Source of the DNA: Treponema sp. OMZ 787
GTDB lineage: Bacteria > Spirochaetota > Spirochaetia > Treponematales > Treponemataceae
Length of the DNA: 64,000 nt
Direction of reading: 5' to 3'
Assembly: GCF_024181225.1 (NCBI RefSeq)
Contig: NZ_CP051198.1
Coordinates: forward strand, 2,356,001-2,420,000
Within the stretch, counting starts at the first letter, position 1; each line of letters opens with the position of its first letter. Shown piece by piece: positions 18,683 through 27,723 of the stretch. Under the pieces are notes generated by a model, which saw nothing but the letters and a program-made list of their open reading frames with translations, did not search any database and was not told the DNA's origin. Both the position numbers and the translations under genes were made by a program.

Positions 18683-18721
18683 AATCAACACCCCCGACAC
18701 AGAGCGTCGGGGGTGTTGATT
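18683..18721. other. perfect 16-bp inverted repeat (hairpin) without T tract
   Basis: AATCAACACCCCCGAC pairs perfectly with GTCGGGGGTGTTGATT around a seven-base loop. It sits between the GNAT gene and a convergent minus-strand gene. The strong GC stem would stop or stall polymerase in either direction, but neither side carries a run of T. Confidence 0.9.
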
Positions 18722-18790
18722 CAGCGCACCGCTTTTCAGAATGTTCCGTATAAGGACGGGCTAATCGGTTTTGACTTTACGTCCGCTAAC

Positions 18791-19261
18791 TTAGGTCAAA
18801 TCTTCAAACTTATAGGTTTCTTCAGCTGTGCTAAAATAATAATTATAGGTTTTAAAATTTTCAACACTTATTTCCTGCTTGGACGGACCGTAAGTGGTGG
18901 TAACGCGCCTATACAATATACCGGGGCGTGTTTTTGAAAAACTCGACTCTACAATATGAGTGCCGGGCGTAACATAAAAGCCTCTATTTAGTTTTTCCGT
19001 AAAGAACAAGGGATAATCCCCATCGACGGAAATGATTGTAAGAGAATGAAAAGCCGCAGCAGCCATTTTAACTGTCGAGTTTGTTTTATTTATATAAACT
19101 TTTACCGCATTGGGGTTTTCTTTTAACCATGTGCTTACGCGGTTTTTTTGCCCTTTCATTTTTAACAGTATAAAAACCATGTACACAATAAATAATATCG
19201 GTATGACAAAAAAATACCACGCTGTACCCGCCGAGCCGAGAGTTTTTATAGTTTCTTCCAT
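18791..19261 (-). CDS. small membrane-anchored protein of unknown function
   Basis: I do not recognise this 156-residue protein. It has one membrane segment near the N-terminus (about residues 14-34, AWYFFVIPILFIVYMVFILL) and then a soluble, beta-rich, probably cytoplasmic domain with the phrases AVKVYINKTNSTVKMAAAAF and YVTPGTHIVESSFSKTRPGILY. The second resembles short beta-domain proteins in which a host value is displayed as a bound tag, but no family can be named. AGGAGG precedes the ATG. It is the second gene of a two-gene unit, eight bases behind another small membrane protein. Confidence 0.75.
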   Translation of the reverse strand: MEETIKTLGSAGTAWYFFVIPILFIVYMVFILLKMKGQKNRVSTWLKENPNAVKVYINKTNSTVKMAAAAFHSLTIISVDGDYPLFFTEKLNRGFYVTPGTHIVESSFSKTRPGILYRRVTTTYGPSKQEISVENFKTYNYYFSTAEETYKFEDLT

Positions 19262-19269
19262 TTTTCCTC

Positions 19270-19740
19270 CTAGTTTGATTTATCCTGTTCTTTTTCTATT
19301 TTGGTAACCGAATCGCCAATATTTAAATCTTCAAGCATTTTTTCAAATTGGTAGCGGCCTAAAAGTTCACAGTCCACCTTTTTTTCCTGCCCGCCGTTTT
19401 GCGTGATGTACAAAAAACAGGATGTGCTTATCGCCATCCCCCCGCTTCGGGGAACTTGCGTTATAATTTCGGCTCTAAGAGAAATTTCATCGCGGTTAAA
19501 CGTAGTACTTGTTTTGCCCTGCTTTACAGTCAGTGTACTGTCGCTTACTTCGATAGAAATAATATTTCCTATAATTACAAGCCATGCATAGGCTGCAAGC
19601 ACAGCAAGGAAAACAACGGCAGCAAGCAGAGTATTTTTTAATACAAACTCCGTTATCAGCGCAATAAAAAATGCAGCCGCCAAACCATAAAGACAATTTA
19701 GTAAAATTCGATGTAACTTTGTTTTATATATGTTGTTCAT
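19270..19740 (-). CDS. membrane protein with two N-terminal helices and a PH-like soluble domain
   Basis: The 156-residue protein has two adjacent membrane helices (about 14-34 and 38-60) followed by a beta-rich domain (IISIEVSDSTLTVKQGKTSTTFNRDEISL) of the bacterial PH-like type and an acidic tail. Function unknown. A perfect TTGACA-17-TATAAT promoter ends seven bases before the ATG, which leaves almost no leader and no ribosome site. It heads a two-gene unit with the downstream small membrane protein and is divergent from the helicase gene. Confidence 0.75.
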   Translation of the reverse strand: MNNIYKTKLHRILLNCLYGLAAAFFIALITEFVLKNTLLAAVVFLAVLAAYAWLVIIGNIISIEVSDSTLTVKQGKTSTTFNRDEISLRAEIITQVPRSGGMAISTSCFLYITQNGGQEKKVDCELLGRYQFEKMLEDLNIGDSVTKIEKEQDKSN

Positions 19741-19747
19741 GGAAATG

Positions 19748-19776
19748 ATTATAGTATGTTTTATTTATGCTGTCAA
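19748..19776 (-). promoter_or_regulatory. consensus promoter, leaderless start
   Basis: Minus strand TTGACA (19776-19771), 17 bases, TATAAT (19753-19748). Only seven bases separate the -10 box from the ATG at 19740, so transcription should begin at or beside the start codon. Confidence 0.85.
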
Positions 19777-19818
19777 GATATTTTATCTTAACCATAAAAA
19801 GAACTCCATATCTTTCCC

Positions 19819-19847
19819 TTGTACAATCCATAAAAACGTGCTACAAT
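19819..19847 (+). promoter_or_regulatory. probable promoter of the helicase gene
   Basis: TTGTAC, 17 bases, TACAAT. The -10 box covers the upstream in-frame ATG at 19846, which rules that ATG out as the translation start. Confidence 0.55.
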
Positions 19848-19905
19848 GCAAAACCTGAAAAAAATTTGTTTAGCTAAAAGGTTTTTGATTTTTGGGAGGA
19901 TTGTT

Positions 19906-22161
19906 TTGGCTCAACCGGATTATTTAAACATTCTAAATGAAGAACAGCTTGAGGCTGTTAAGCATCAGGGTTCGCCCCTTTTGATTCTTGCGGGGGCGGG
20001 CTCAGGAAAGACTCGGGTTATTACTACCAAGATTGCATACCTTATAGCCGAACATAATATCGAGCCTGAACGCATCCTCGCCGTAACATTTACAAACAAG
20101 GCTGCCAAAGAAATGTCCGAAAGAGCTTCTCATCTTGATAAGAGGGCGGAAAGAGCAATGCTCCGCACCTTTCATTCCTTCGGAGCGTGGATCTTACGAA
20201 TGTATGCAGAATGGGCAGGGCTTTCACATAATTTTACAATCTATGATGACGATGATGCCCTTTCCCTTTTGGTACAAGCCTCCCCTGGTCTTACAAAAAA
20301 TGCGGCCCGAGGCATCATCAAAAAAATTTCGCGGGCAAAGGATTATTGCCTTCTCCCCGATGATCCGCTCTTGCAGGAAATTGATCCTAACCCTGAGTTT
20401 GCAAAAATCTACGGCGAATATCAAAAGAGATTAAAAGAAACAGGAAATGTAGACTTCGGGGACCTTATCATGATTCCCGTTATGCTCTTAAAAGAAAACC
20501 CGCAAATCAGAGCCTCTCTTCAAAACCGTTTTTCTGTAATCATGGTCGATGAATATCAGGACTCGAACATTGCCCAATTCGAATTCTTAAAAATTCTCAC
20601 GGGAGAAAATACCTACATCTGCGTGGTGGGAGATGACGACCAATCGATCTACCGTTTCCGCGGAGCCGAGGTTCAAAACATATTGACATTTGCCGATACC
20701 TTCAAAAACACGAAGATAATAAGGCTCGAAAAAAACTACCGTTCATACTCGGAAATTCTTGCGGTCGCAGATTCCGTCGTAAAAAAGAATACGGGCCGAC
20801 TCGGTAAAACCCTCGTCGCCGAAAGAGGAAAAGGGGAAAAGCCTCACATTTATTTTTTACCCAATCAGGAAACCGAAGCGGAACTTTGTGCCCGTCTCAT
20901 ATCGAAGGATGTTGAAAACGGAGGGGCCTATTCCGACTGGGCTGTCTTGTACAGGACTAACGCCCAATCCTTAAATTTTGAAACGGATTTTTTACACAAA
21001 AAAATTCCATATCAGGTTATAGGAACCTTAAAATTTTATGAGCGTGAAGAAATAAAGGATGCTCTCGCCGTCCTTGCCCTTATCTCAAACGGAAGGGATG
21101 AGGTAGCCCTGAGGCGCATCATAAATAAGCCCGCCCGCGGCGTGGGAGAAATTACACAAAAAAAACTCATCGATCTTTCAAGAGAACTTATGTTTTCTAA
21201 AAAAAGCGATGAACTCGGACTTGAATCCAAGGACGATTATATATCGGCCATGTCCGCCCTTTTGGATTCGGCCTCCCTCACAAAAAAAGCCAAGGATGGC
21301 CTAAAAAATTTTTTAAACACCATAAAAGAATTACGCACCATAATAGAAGCAGGCGACATCTTTTTTAAAAAAGAAGAACCTAAGGGTGAAGGCTTGGCAC
21401 CTTTTATATATGAGATTTTAAAACAATCGGGCTTTGCCGAATACTACGAATCGGTTGACTCGGCTTCAGGCACCCAAAAGACTGCAAACTTAAACGAACT
21501 TGCAAACACGGCCTCTCTTTACGATTTTTCGGTAAAGGGCCTAAACGAATTTTTAGAGCACATCGAACTGGATAGAAGCCTTGCCGACAGCGATGAGCAA
21601 AAAGATTCCGTAAACCTCATCACCATTCATAACACAAAGGGTTTGGAATTTAAAAACGTAATTATCACAGGGCTTGAAACGGGAGTCTTCCCCCGCGATA
21701 ACGGAAACTTTGATGAGCTTGAAGAAGAAAGAAGACTCATGTACGTAGCCTGCACACGTGCAAAGGATGCCCTCTACATGACAAGCTGCGCCTCGCGCCG
21801 CCTTTACGGAAGCCTCACCTTTACCCAGCCCAGCCGCTTTATCTTCGAAATAGATCAAAGCCTTGTAAACATCTCCGAATCCTCATCTTCTTATTCAAGT
21901 TTTTCAGGTTCATCTTTTTCAAACGACTTCGGAAAACAAATCAATCCTGAAGACTTCAGCACAAAAAAAGAAGATCATCCCCTCCTTTCCGTATGGAAGA
22001 AGGGAGAAAAAATTTACCATGACGATTACGGCTACGGGGTAATAGTAAAGGCCGATGCTTCAAGCGGAGAACTCGTAGTAAATGTCCAATTTGAAACCGG
22101 CCTTATAAAACGCTTTATGCCCGAATATCAGGCAAACGATATGACGATAATAAAAGATTAA
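19906..22161 (+). CDS. pcrA: PcrA/UvrD-type DNA helicase
   Basis: A superfamily 1 3'-5' helicase used in nucleotide-excision repair and removal of proteins from DNA. All motifs are visible: I (GAGSGKT), II (DEYQD), III (GDDDQSIYRFRGA), IV (LEKNYRS), V (TIHNTKGLEF) and VI (VACTRAK). The end (DYGYGVIVKAD...VQFETGLIKRF) is the small C-terminal domain of PcrA. I start at TTG 19906, which follows GGGAGGA by five bases; the upstream ATG overlaps the promoter. Length is then 751, slightly longer than typical PcrA. The M29 aminopeptidase gene follows 66 bases later. Confidence 0.93.
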   Translation: MAQPDYLNILNEEQLEAVKHQGSPLLILAGAGSGKTRVITTKIAYLIAEHNIEPERILAVTFTNKAAKEMSERASHLDKRAERAMLRTFHSFGAWILRMYAEWAGLSHNFTIYDDDDALSLLVQASPGLTKNAARGIIKKISRAKDYCLLPDDPLLQEIDPNPEFAKIYGEYQKRLKETGNVDFGDLIMIPVMLLKENPQIRASLQNRFSVIMVDEYQDSNIAQFEFLKILTGENTYICVVGDDDQSIYRFRGAEVQNILTFADTFKNTKIIRLEKNYRSYSEILAVADSVVKKNTGRLGKTLVAERGKGEKPHIYFLPNQETEAELCARLISKDVENGGAYSDWAVLYRTNAQSLNFETDFLHKKIPYQVIGTLKFYEREEIKDALAVLALISNGRDEVALRRIINKPARGVGEITQKKLIDLSRELMFSKKSDELGLESKDDYISAMSALLDSASLTKKAKDGLKNFLNTIKELRTIIEAGDIFFKKEEPKGEGLAPFIYEILKQSGFAEYYESVDSASGTQKTANLNELANTASLYDFSVKGLNEFLEHIELDRSLADSDEQKDSVNLITIHNTKGLEFKNVIITGLETGVFPRDNGNFDELEEERRLMYVACTRAKDALYMTSCASRRLYGSLTFTQPSRFIFEIDQSLVNISESSSSYSSFSGSSFSNDFGKQINPEDFSTKKEDHPLLSVWKKGEKIYHDDYGYGVIVKADASSGELVVNVQFETGLIKRFMPEYQANDMTIIKD

Positions 22162-22227
22162 TTTTATTTACTTTTTTTTATATTTATGTTAAAGTAACCA
22201 ATGTACAACTATTCATTGGAGGACTTT

Positions 22228-23457
22228 ATGGATTTTAAACGCAATATCGAAAAATATGTTGAGCTTATTTTAAAGGTCGGCCTTAATATACAAAAGGGCG
22301 ACGGAATTTTTGTGCTTGTAAACGAACACTCAATCGGCATGGTTCGGGAAGTTACAAGGCAGGCTTATAAAATGGGAGCTAAAGATGTCATCTATGATTT
22401 TTCGGATGATGAGATGACCCTTGCCCGCTATGCCTACGGCGACGAAGGCATTTTTAAGGAAATGCCCAAATTTAAAATAGACTACATGGAGGCAGCCTAC
22501 AAAAATAACTATCACCGCCTTGCCATAGTAGCCGACAATCCTGAGCTCTTAAAAAATGCCGATGCAAAAAAAGTTTCGGAATGGAATAAGACAAGGGCAA
22601 TAGCCTCAAAACCCATAATGAAATACACAATGGAAAACCATGTAAAGTGGTGCGTTGCTGCCCACCCTACTCCGGCCTGGGCAAAATCGGTCTTTCCCGA
22701 ATTACCTGAAGATCAAGCCCTTGTCAAACTTTGGGAAAAGGTTTTCGATGCAACAAGGGTCAGCATGGACGATCCTGTTGCCGCATGGAAAGAGCACGAT
22801 GCAGCCTTAAAAAAGCATCAAAACTTTTTAAACGAAATGACTTTTGAAAAGCTTTTATACAAGGGCCCGGGAACAGACTTGGAAGTCTATCTCACCGAAG
22901 GCCACCTCTGGGTAGGAGGCTCAGGCAAGAGCACCCGAGGCGATGTCTTTATGGCCAATATCCCAACCGAGGAAGTCTTTTCAATGCCTCATGCCTTTAA
23001 GGTAAACGGAACCCTCAAAGCCACAAAGCCCTTGGCCGCCAGAGGAAGAATTATCGACGATTTTCATTTTACATTTAAGGACGGAAAGGTTGTAGACTTC
23101 GATGCCAAGGAAGGGAAGGATGTACTTCAATCCCTCTTAGATTCAGATGAGGGCGCAAGCCGATTAGGTGAGGTCGCTCTGGTCGCAGACGATTCCCCCA
23201 TCAGCAACACGGGAGTTCTTTTTAAAAACACCCTCTTTGACGAAAATGCCTCCTGCCATTTTGCAATAGGAAATGCCTACAGCGAAAACATAAAAGGCGG
23301 AGCAGACTTTTCGGATGAAGACAAGAAAAAAATAGGAATGAACAATTCTATAATTCATGTAGACTTCATGGTAGGAGGACCAGAGCTTTCGGTTATAGGC
23401 GTTAAAAAAGATGGAACCCAGGTTCAAATCCTAAAAAATGGAAACTGGGCTATATAA
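22228..23457 (+). CDS. M29-family (thermophilic) metallo-aminopeptidase
   Basis: A 409-residue cytosolic aminopeptidase of family M29 (AmpS/PepS), which removes N-terminal residues from peptides using two metal ions. The frame is set by GGAGG six bases before ATG 22228; nine in-frame codons upstream lack a ribosome site. Family blocks seen include the N-terminal YVELILKVGLNIQKGD, the C-terminal CHFAIGNAYSENI (metal-binding His region) and IIHVDFMVGG. It probably processes peptides brought in by the peptide importer operon in this window. Its 3' end lies eight bases from the convergent flgJ-like gene, with no terminator between. Confidence 0.92.
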   Translation: MDFKRNIEKYVELILKVGLNIQKGDGIFVLVNEHSIGMVREVTRQAYKMGAKDVIYDFSDDEMTLARYAYGDEGIFKEMPKFKIDYMEAAYKNNYHRLAIVADNPELLKNADAKKVSEWNKTRAIASKPIMKYTMENHVKWCVAAHPTPAWAKSVFPELPEDQALVKLWEKVFDATRVSMDDPVAAWKEHDAALKKHQNFLNEMTFEKLLYKGPGTDLEVYLTEGHLWVGGSGKSTRGDVFMANIPTEEVFSMPHAFKVNGTLKATKPLAARGRIIDDFHFTFKDGKVVDFDAKEGKDVLQSLLDSDEGASRLGEVALVADDSPISNTGVLFKNTLFDENASCHFAIGNAYSENIKGGADFSDEDKKKIGMNNSIIHVDFMVGGPELSVIGVKKDGTQVQILKNGNWAI

Positions 23458-23465
23458 TTGGAAAT

Positions 23466-24104
23466 CTACCTTGCTCCTGAAAGTTCCAAGTATATTTGAT
23501 CGGCTAGGCCGAAGCCGGCATTTTTGGTCATGCTTCGGCCTAGCTCGTCATACATCATGTCTTGGTACATCTTTCCTGCAAAGGATTCGTCCCCTGCAAG
23601 GGTTTTACCCGACAAGGTGCTGCGCATTGAGTCGAGCATTATTTTTACAAAGTAGGATTCAAATTCAAGGGCCTGCTCATAAAGCTTGCTGGTTCTATCA
23701 ATCGAGTATTTTGAGTGAACCTTTTCGCCCGATTTTCCAAAAGAAGAGGCCATGCCTTGAACCTCCCTTTGAGTATCGGCCGGAACGGGATTTTCTATCC
23801 TCATGGATTTTAAAATATCGCCGGGAAGGCGGGTATCAAAGAGAGCTGTTTTTTCATGTGCAGACTCTCCGCTGCTTTTTAAGTTTGAAAAATCCGAAAG
23901 TCCCGTTTTTAGGCCTGAGACGGAAGAAGATGTTTCTCCCTGGATATTAGAAATAATGGAAGAAGCTCTTTCGGTTCCTCTTAAGGCCTCAAGCATTTCA
24001 GTAAAATTTTGTTGAGATTTTCCCGATGCATGGATTTTATTTATCGAAGAATTTTTTATTTTCTCCATTCCCGCTTGATTTATTTGTATTTTGTTTACTT
24101 CCAT
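23466..24104 (-). CDS. flgJ: flagellar rod-binding protein, FlgJ N-terminal-domain type
   Basis: The 212-residue protein has only the rod-capping half of FlgJ, as in other spirochetes; the peptidoglycan-hydrolase half found in enterics is absent. The conserved region is LYEQALEFESYFVKIMLDSMRSTL and MYQDMMYDELGRSMTKNAGFGLADQIY. The first half is low-complexity and Ser/Lys-rich. I use ATG 24104, six bases after GGGAGGG. It is the last gene of flgF-flgG-flgJ, 53 bases behind flgG, and should help assemble the rod through the periplasm. Confidence 0.88.
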   Translation of the reverse strand: MEVNKIQINQAGMEKIKNSSINKIHASGKSQQNFTEMLEALRGTERASSIISNIQGETSSSVSGLKTGLSDFSNLKSSGESAHEKTALFDTRLPGDILKSMRIENPVPADTQREVQGMASSFGKSGEKVHSKYSIDRTSKLYEQALEFESYFVKIMLDSMRSTLSGKTLAGDESFAGKMYQDMMYDELGRSMTKNAGFGLADQIYLELSGAR

Positions 24105-24157
24105 CTTCTGCCCTCCCAAGTCTTAGCTAAAATTTATCTTTAAGCTTCAATATAAAC

Positions 24158-24952
24158 TTATCGTTTTAAGCTTACCGCAGTACCGAGCATATTGTCGCTT
24201 GTCTGAATGGCTTTAGAGTTAAACTCATAAGCTCTTTGAGCTACAATCATGTTTACCATTTCGCTTACGGTTGAAACATTTGACATTTCCAAAAACTTGT
24301 GCTCGGTTTTTCCGAAACCGCTAAAGCCGGGGCGGCCGGGAATAGCAGCACCTGAGGCAGGAGTCTGCCTAAAAAGGTTTGTCCCCTCGGCTGAAAGGCC
24401 TGCATTATTTTGGAAGCGGTAAAGCTCTATCTGTCCTACCTCGATAGGATCGTCTATGTCGCCGACCTTAACGGTAACACGTCCGTCCCTGCTGACGGTA
24501 ATCGTATTCTCACGATAACCTTCAGGAAAGATGATTTCGGGCAAGACACGCAAACCGTTTGAGGTTACAAGCTGGCGGTCTCTATCAATCTTAAAAGAAC
24601 CGTCCCTTGTGTAAGCATAGGTTCCGTCATATTGAAGAACTCTAAAAAAGCCTTCACCCTGAATGGCTATATCGCTTGTTACTCCCGTATTTTGTAAAGA
24701 GCCTTGTTCAAATATTCTTTGGGTAGCGGCAAGCCTTGCACCATGCCCCATCTGCACTCCTACCGGGGTGATTGTGTCTTCTGTAGCAGGAGTTCCTGCA
24801 GTCTTTACCGTCTGATAGATGAGGTCTTCAAATTCAGCCCTCTGCTTTTTAAAACCGCTTGTATTTACGTTTGCCAAGTTGTTTGCAACTGTGTCGATAT
24901 TTGCCTGCTGAGTGTTCATACCTGTTGCGGCTGTCCATAAACTTCTAACCAT
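24158..24952 (-). CDS. flgG: flagellar distal-rod protein FlgG
   Basis: The 264-residue length and both ends are typical of FlgG: N-terminal MVRSLWTAATGMNTQQANIDTVANNLANVNTSGFKKQRAEF and C-terminal MSNVSTVSEMVNMIVAQRAYEFNSKAIQTSDNMLGTAVSLKR. The two coiled ends form the helical rod; the middle is the beta domain. GGGAGG precedes the ATG. It lies 14 bases behind flgF. Confidence 0.96.
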   Translation of the reverse strand: MVRSLWTAATGMNTQQANIDTVANNLANVNTSGFKKQRAEFEDLIYQTVKTAGTPATEDTITPVGVQMGHGARLAATQRIFEQGSLQNTGVTSDIAIQGEGFFRVLQYDGTYAYTRDGSFKIDRDRQLVTSNGLRVLPEIIFPEGYRENTITVSRDGRVTVKVGDIDDPIEVGQIELYRFQNNAGLSAEGTNLFRQTPASGAAIPGRPGFSGFGKTEHKFLEMSNVSTVSEMVNMIVAQRAYEFNSKAIQTSDNMLGTAVSLKR

Positions 24953-24966
24953 AATTTACCTCCCAT

Positions 24967-25779
24967 CTACCTTTTAACTGCTTCGTTCCATAGCTTGGCC
25001 ATCATTGTATCTTCGGCCTGAATGGATTTTTGATTAGCCTCATAGGCCCTGTTTACTTCTATCATTCTAACCATTTCGTTTACTACATTTACATTTGATG
25101 CCTCTATAAAGCCCTGAATTACAACCGGACGGGACGGGCCCTCGGCAGCAATGGCCTTACCGGAAAGAGGTGTATCCAAGTAAAAGCTTGAGCCGTTTTT
25201 ACTCAAATATCTGTCGTTTTCAAATTCAACAATTTTTAAGCGGTCCAAATAAACGGAATCGCTTTCTGGTTGGGTGATGGGGCGAACATAGATTTGTCCG
25301 TCTTGATTAATCTTATATTCCATGTCCTGTAAAAAGAGGCGGCCGTTTTCTCCCATAACAGGATAGCCTTCCTTGGTCATAAGATAGCCTTCAACTCCGA
25401 CCATGAAATTTCCGTTGCGGGTATATTTTTCGCCGTAAGGTGTTTCAATAGCAAAAAAGCCCCGCCCTTCCAATGCCAAGTCGGCGGGCGAGCTTGTCTG
25501 TTTTAAAGAGCCTTGTTCAAACTCGGTAAAAATCTCGTTAGTTTCAACGCCGAGCCCCAGTTTTCCTATAATAGGAGCTATGTCTGATGAGCCGAAGGGA
25601 TTTTTTATAACTCCGTCATCGTTCAATCTTCTTAAAAGTAATTCGGGAAAAGACTTTTGAACGGAAACATCCCTTTTAAAACTAGTCGTGTCCAAGTTAG
25701 CCAAATTGTTTGAAATAACATCCAGCTGACGCTGCTGTGCAAGCATTCCGCTCGCCGCAGTATACCAACCTCTTACCAT
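24967..25779 (-). CDS. flgF: flagellar rod protein FlgF (FlgG-like)
   Basis: The 270-residue protein has the same end motifs as FlgG (YTAASGMLAQQRQLDVISNNLANLDTTSFKRD and VNEMVRMIEVNRAYEANQKSIQAEDTM) but a distinct middle, and it precedes flgG, so it is FlgF; spirochete genomes often label it FlgG-1. It forms part of the proximal rod. AGAGG precedes the ATG. It is the first gene of the rod cluster. Confidence 0.9.
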   Translation of the reverse strand: MVRGWYTAASGMLAQQRQLDVISNNLANLDTTSFKRDVSVQKSFPELLLRRLNDDGVIKNPFGSSDIAPIIGKLGLGVETNEIFTEFEQGSLKQTSSPADLALEGRGFFAIETPYGEKYTRNGNFMVGVEGYLMTKEGYPVMGENGRLFLQDMEYKINQDGQIYVRPITQPESDSVYLDRLKIVEFENDRYLSKNGSSFYLDTPLSGKAIAAEGPSRPVVIQGFIEASNVNVVNEMVRMIEVNRAYEANQKSIQAEDTMMAKLWNEAVKR

Positions 25780-25889
25780 ATAACCACCTCTTGTTTATCA
25801 CACTCTCTTATATGATTTTCGGCATACTAAGATTTTCTTTTAGAAAAAAATAATGTAAAATTCCTTTATAAAATTTTCAACTTTTTTCT

Positions 25890-25915
25890 TAAGTCTTTTT
25901 TTAGTTCTCCGATAA
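25890..25915 (+). promoter_or_regulatory. sigma-28 (FliA)-type promoter of the flagellin gene
   Basis: TAAG (25890-25893), 15 bases, then CCGATAA (25909-25915), close to the sigma-28 consensus TAAA-15-GCCGATAA. It gives a flagellin leader of about 125 bases containing a small TTCCG/CGGAA hairpin near its start. Confidence 0.7.
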
Positions 25916-26046
25916 ATGAACTAAGCACAGCTTAAATTTTAATGTGCTTCCGTCTTCTGCGGAACGACAGAGGATCCGGAAATGACATATCGGCAGGGAT
26001 GCCGCGGGAATTAATAATTGCCGAAAATCACCAAAGGAGTAGGAAT

Positions 26047-26907
26047 ATGATCATTAATCACAACATGAGCGCTATGTTTTCACAAAGAACATTGGGTCAC
26101 ACCCATGTAATGAACCAAAAAAACATAGAAAAACTTTCTTCAGGTTTACGTATTAACCGAGCGGGCGATGATGCATCCGGTTTGGCAGTATCAGAAAAAA
26201 TGAGAAGCCAGATTCGCGGTTTGAACCAAGCAAGTGCCAACGCACAGAACGGCATTTCTTTTATTCAAGTTGCGGAAGCCTTCCTTCAGGAAACTACAGA
26301 TGTTATCCAGAGAATCCGCGAGCTCAGCGTTCAGTCTTCCAACGGTATTTACTCGGCAGAAGACAGATTGTATGTTCAGGTTGAAGTATCTCAGCTTATC
26401 GCTGAAATCGACCGAATTGCAAGCCACGCACAGTTCAATGGTATGAATATGCTTACCGGAAGATTTGCTCAAGAGACCGGAGAAAATACCGTAACTGCTT
26501 CTATGTGGTTCCATATCGGTGCCAACATGGATCAGAGAACAAGAGCTTACATTGGAACAATGACAGCTAAGGCTCTCGGCGTTCGCAATGTCGGGGATGA
26601 ATCGATTATGAGCATCGAAACCCCCGAAACAGCTAACCGTGCTATCGGTACCCTTGATGAAGCTATCAAGAAGATCAACAAGCAAAGAGCTGACCTTGGT
26701 GCATACCAGAACAGACTCGAGCTCACTGTTGTAGGTATCAATATCGCAGCAGAAAACCTCCAAGCCTCCGAATCACGAATCCGTGATGTAGACATGGCTA
26801 AGGAGATGGTAGACTATACCAAAAACCAGATTCTCACACAGTCCGGTACAGCAATGCTTGCACAGGCAAATCAGGCAACTCAGAGTGTCATGACACTGTT
26901 AAGGTAA
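26047..26907 (+). CDS. flaB: flagellin, spirochete FlaB core protein
   Basis: FlaB is the core-filament protein of the periplasmic flagella. The 286-residue protein begins at ATG 26047, after GGAGTAGG; the 35 in-frame upstream codons are leader, not protein. Spirochete FlaB features are present: [65 protein letters not shown] and the C-terminal [20 protein letters not shown]. It lacks a signal peptide, as expected for type III export. T. denticola has several FlaB paralogues and I cannot say which this is. A T-tailed hairpin at 26927 ends the transcript. Confidence 0.97.
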   Translation: MIINHNMSAMFSQRTLGHTHVMNQKNIEKLSSGLRINRAGDDASGLAVSEKMRSQIRGLNQASANAQNGISFIQVAEAFLQETTDVIQRIRELSVQSSNGIYSAEDRLYVQVEVSQLIAEIDRIASHAQFNGMNMLTGRFAQETGENTVTASMWFHIGANMDQRTRAYIGTMTAKALGVRNVGDESIMSIETPETANRAIGTLDEAIKKINKQRADLGAYQNRLELTVVGINIAAENLQASESRIRDVDMAKEMVDYTKNQILTQSGTAMLAQANQATQSVMTLLR

Positions 26908-26926
26908 GCTGTAAACAGTTTGACGG

Positions 26927-26958
26927 AAAAGCGGTTCTAACAAGAACCGCTTTTTTTT
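26927..26958 (+). terminator. intrinsic terminator after flaB
   Basis: Stem AAAAGCGGTTCT/AGAACCGCTTTT with four-base loop and eight T, 19 bases after the stop codon. Confidence 0.95.
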
Positions 26959-27007
26959 ATTTATCCTTCATTATTGGAATTTGGTGTTAAGATAATAAAA
27001 ATATTTT

Positions 27008-27712
27008 TTAAACTTTGGGAAAGCCGTGTTTTTCTCCCCAAGCGAAGGGATCAAGCCTCCACTCGGCCAAGCTCTTTTTATTTTCTCCGCTTATATAATT
27101 TTGCTTTACGGCCTCATCCAGCATAATATCGTAGTTTAAAATAGTAACCGGAATACACGGAGGATTCAGCTCTGCAAAGGCTTTTTCGGCTTCTGCAAAT
27201 CCGTAAGAAAAGATGGCAAAACAAAAGGGAACCTTTCCGTTTGCGTTACGCACAGCCTCAACCGCCTTTATGGAGCTTCCCCCTGTCGAAATTAAATCTT
27301 CAACAACAAGGACACCGGCACCCTTATAATCCGGATCAGCACCCAAGCCCTCGATTTGATTTTTTAAACCGTGATCCTTTCCGCCTGAGCGCACATAGGA
27401 AACGCTTTTTTGCAGGAGGTCGCCTAAGCTTACGGAATGAGGGATGCCGGCAGTGGCAGTTCCTGCAAGCCATTCGGGATCGAAGTCAACTGCCTTTAAA
27501 AGTTCCGCAAAGGCCTCGGCTATAGCACGGCGCATTTCCGGCTTGGCCAAAAAGCGGCGGTTGTCGTTATAAATGGGCATACGGTAACCTGATGCCCAAG
27601 TAAAGGGGGCATTGGGGGACAGCTTTAAGGCACCAAGCTCAAAAGCTGCTTTAGCAAGAATGGGTCCGTATTTTTTTTGAACCTCTTTGATTTTTTGTTC
27701 ATCTTTGTGCAT
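27008..27712 (-). CDS. pyrE: orotate phosphoribosyltransferase
   Basis: PyrE joins orotate to PRPP to make OMP. The 234-residue protein shows the PRPP-binding loop GVLVVEDLISTGGS and the conserved FTWASGYRMPIYNDNRRFL and GTATAGIPHSV regions. AGGAAA precedes the ATG. It is the last of three minus-strand genes, 11 bases behind the dehydrogenase. A PyrD/PyrK fusion is elsewhere in the window, so later pyrimidine-synthesis steps appear to be available. Confidence 0.94.
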   Translation of the reverse strand: MHKDEQKIKEVQKKYGPILAKAAFELGALKLSPNAPFTWASGYRMPIYNDNRRFLAKPEMRRAIAEAFAELLKAVDFDPEWLAGTATAGIPHSVSLGDLLQKSVSYVRSGGKDHGLKNQIEGLGADPDYKGAGVLVVEDLISTGGSSIKAVEAVRNANGKVPFCFAIFSYGFAEAEKAFAELNPPCIPVTILNYDIMLDEAVKQNYISGENKKSLAEWRLDPFAWGEKHGFPKV

Positions 27713-27723
27713 AAAATTTTCCT

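Noticed and set aside
18683-18721. The large hairpin as an intrinsic terminator
   Set aside because: No T run follows the stem on either strand, so I list it as a hairpin of unknown role.
14737-18768. GACGGGCTAAT at 14737 and again near 18756 as attachment-site direct repeats bounding an island
   Set aside because: Only 11 bases match, flanks do not align, and no integrase gene is present between them.
23438-23950. A 170-codon plus-strand frame opposite the flgJ-like gene, starting inside the aminopeptidase gene
   Set aside because: The flgJ-like frame has a good ribosome site and family motifs; this frame has neither.
26191-26763. A 190-codon open frame opposite the flagellin gene
   Set aside because: Antisense shadow of a strongly biased, highly expressed gene; no start signal.
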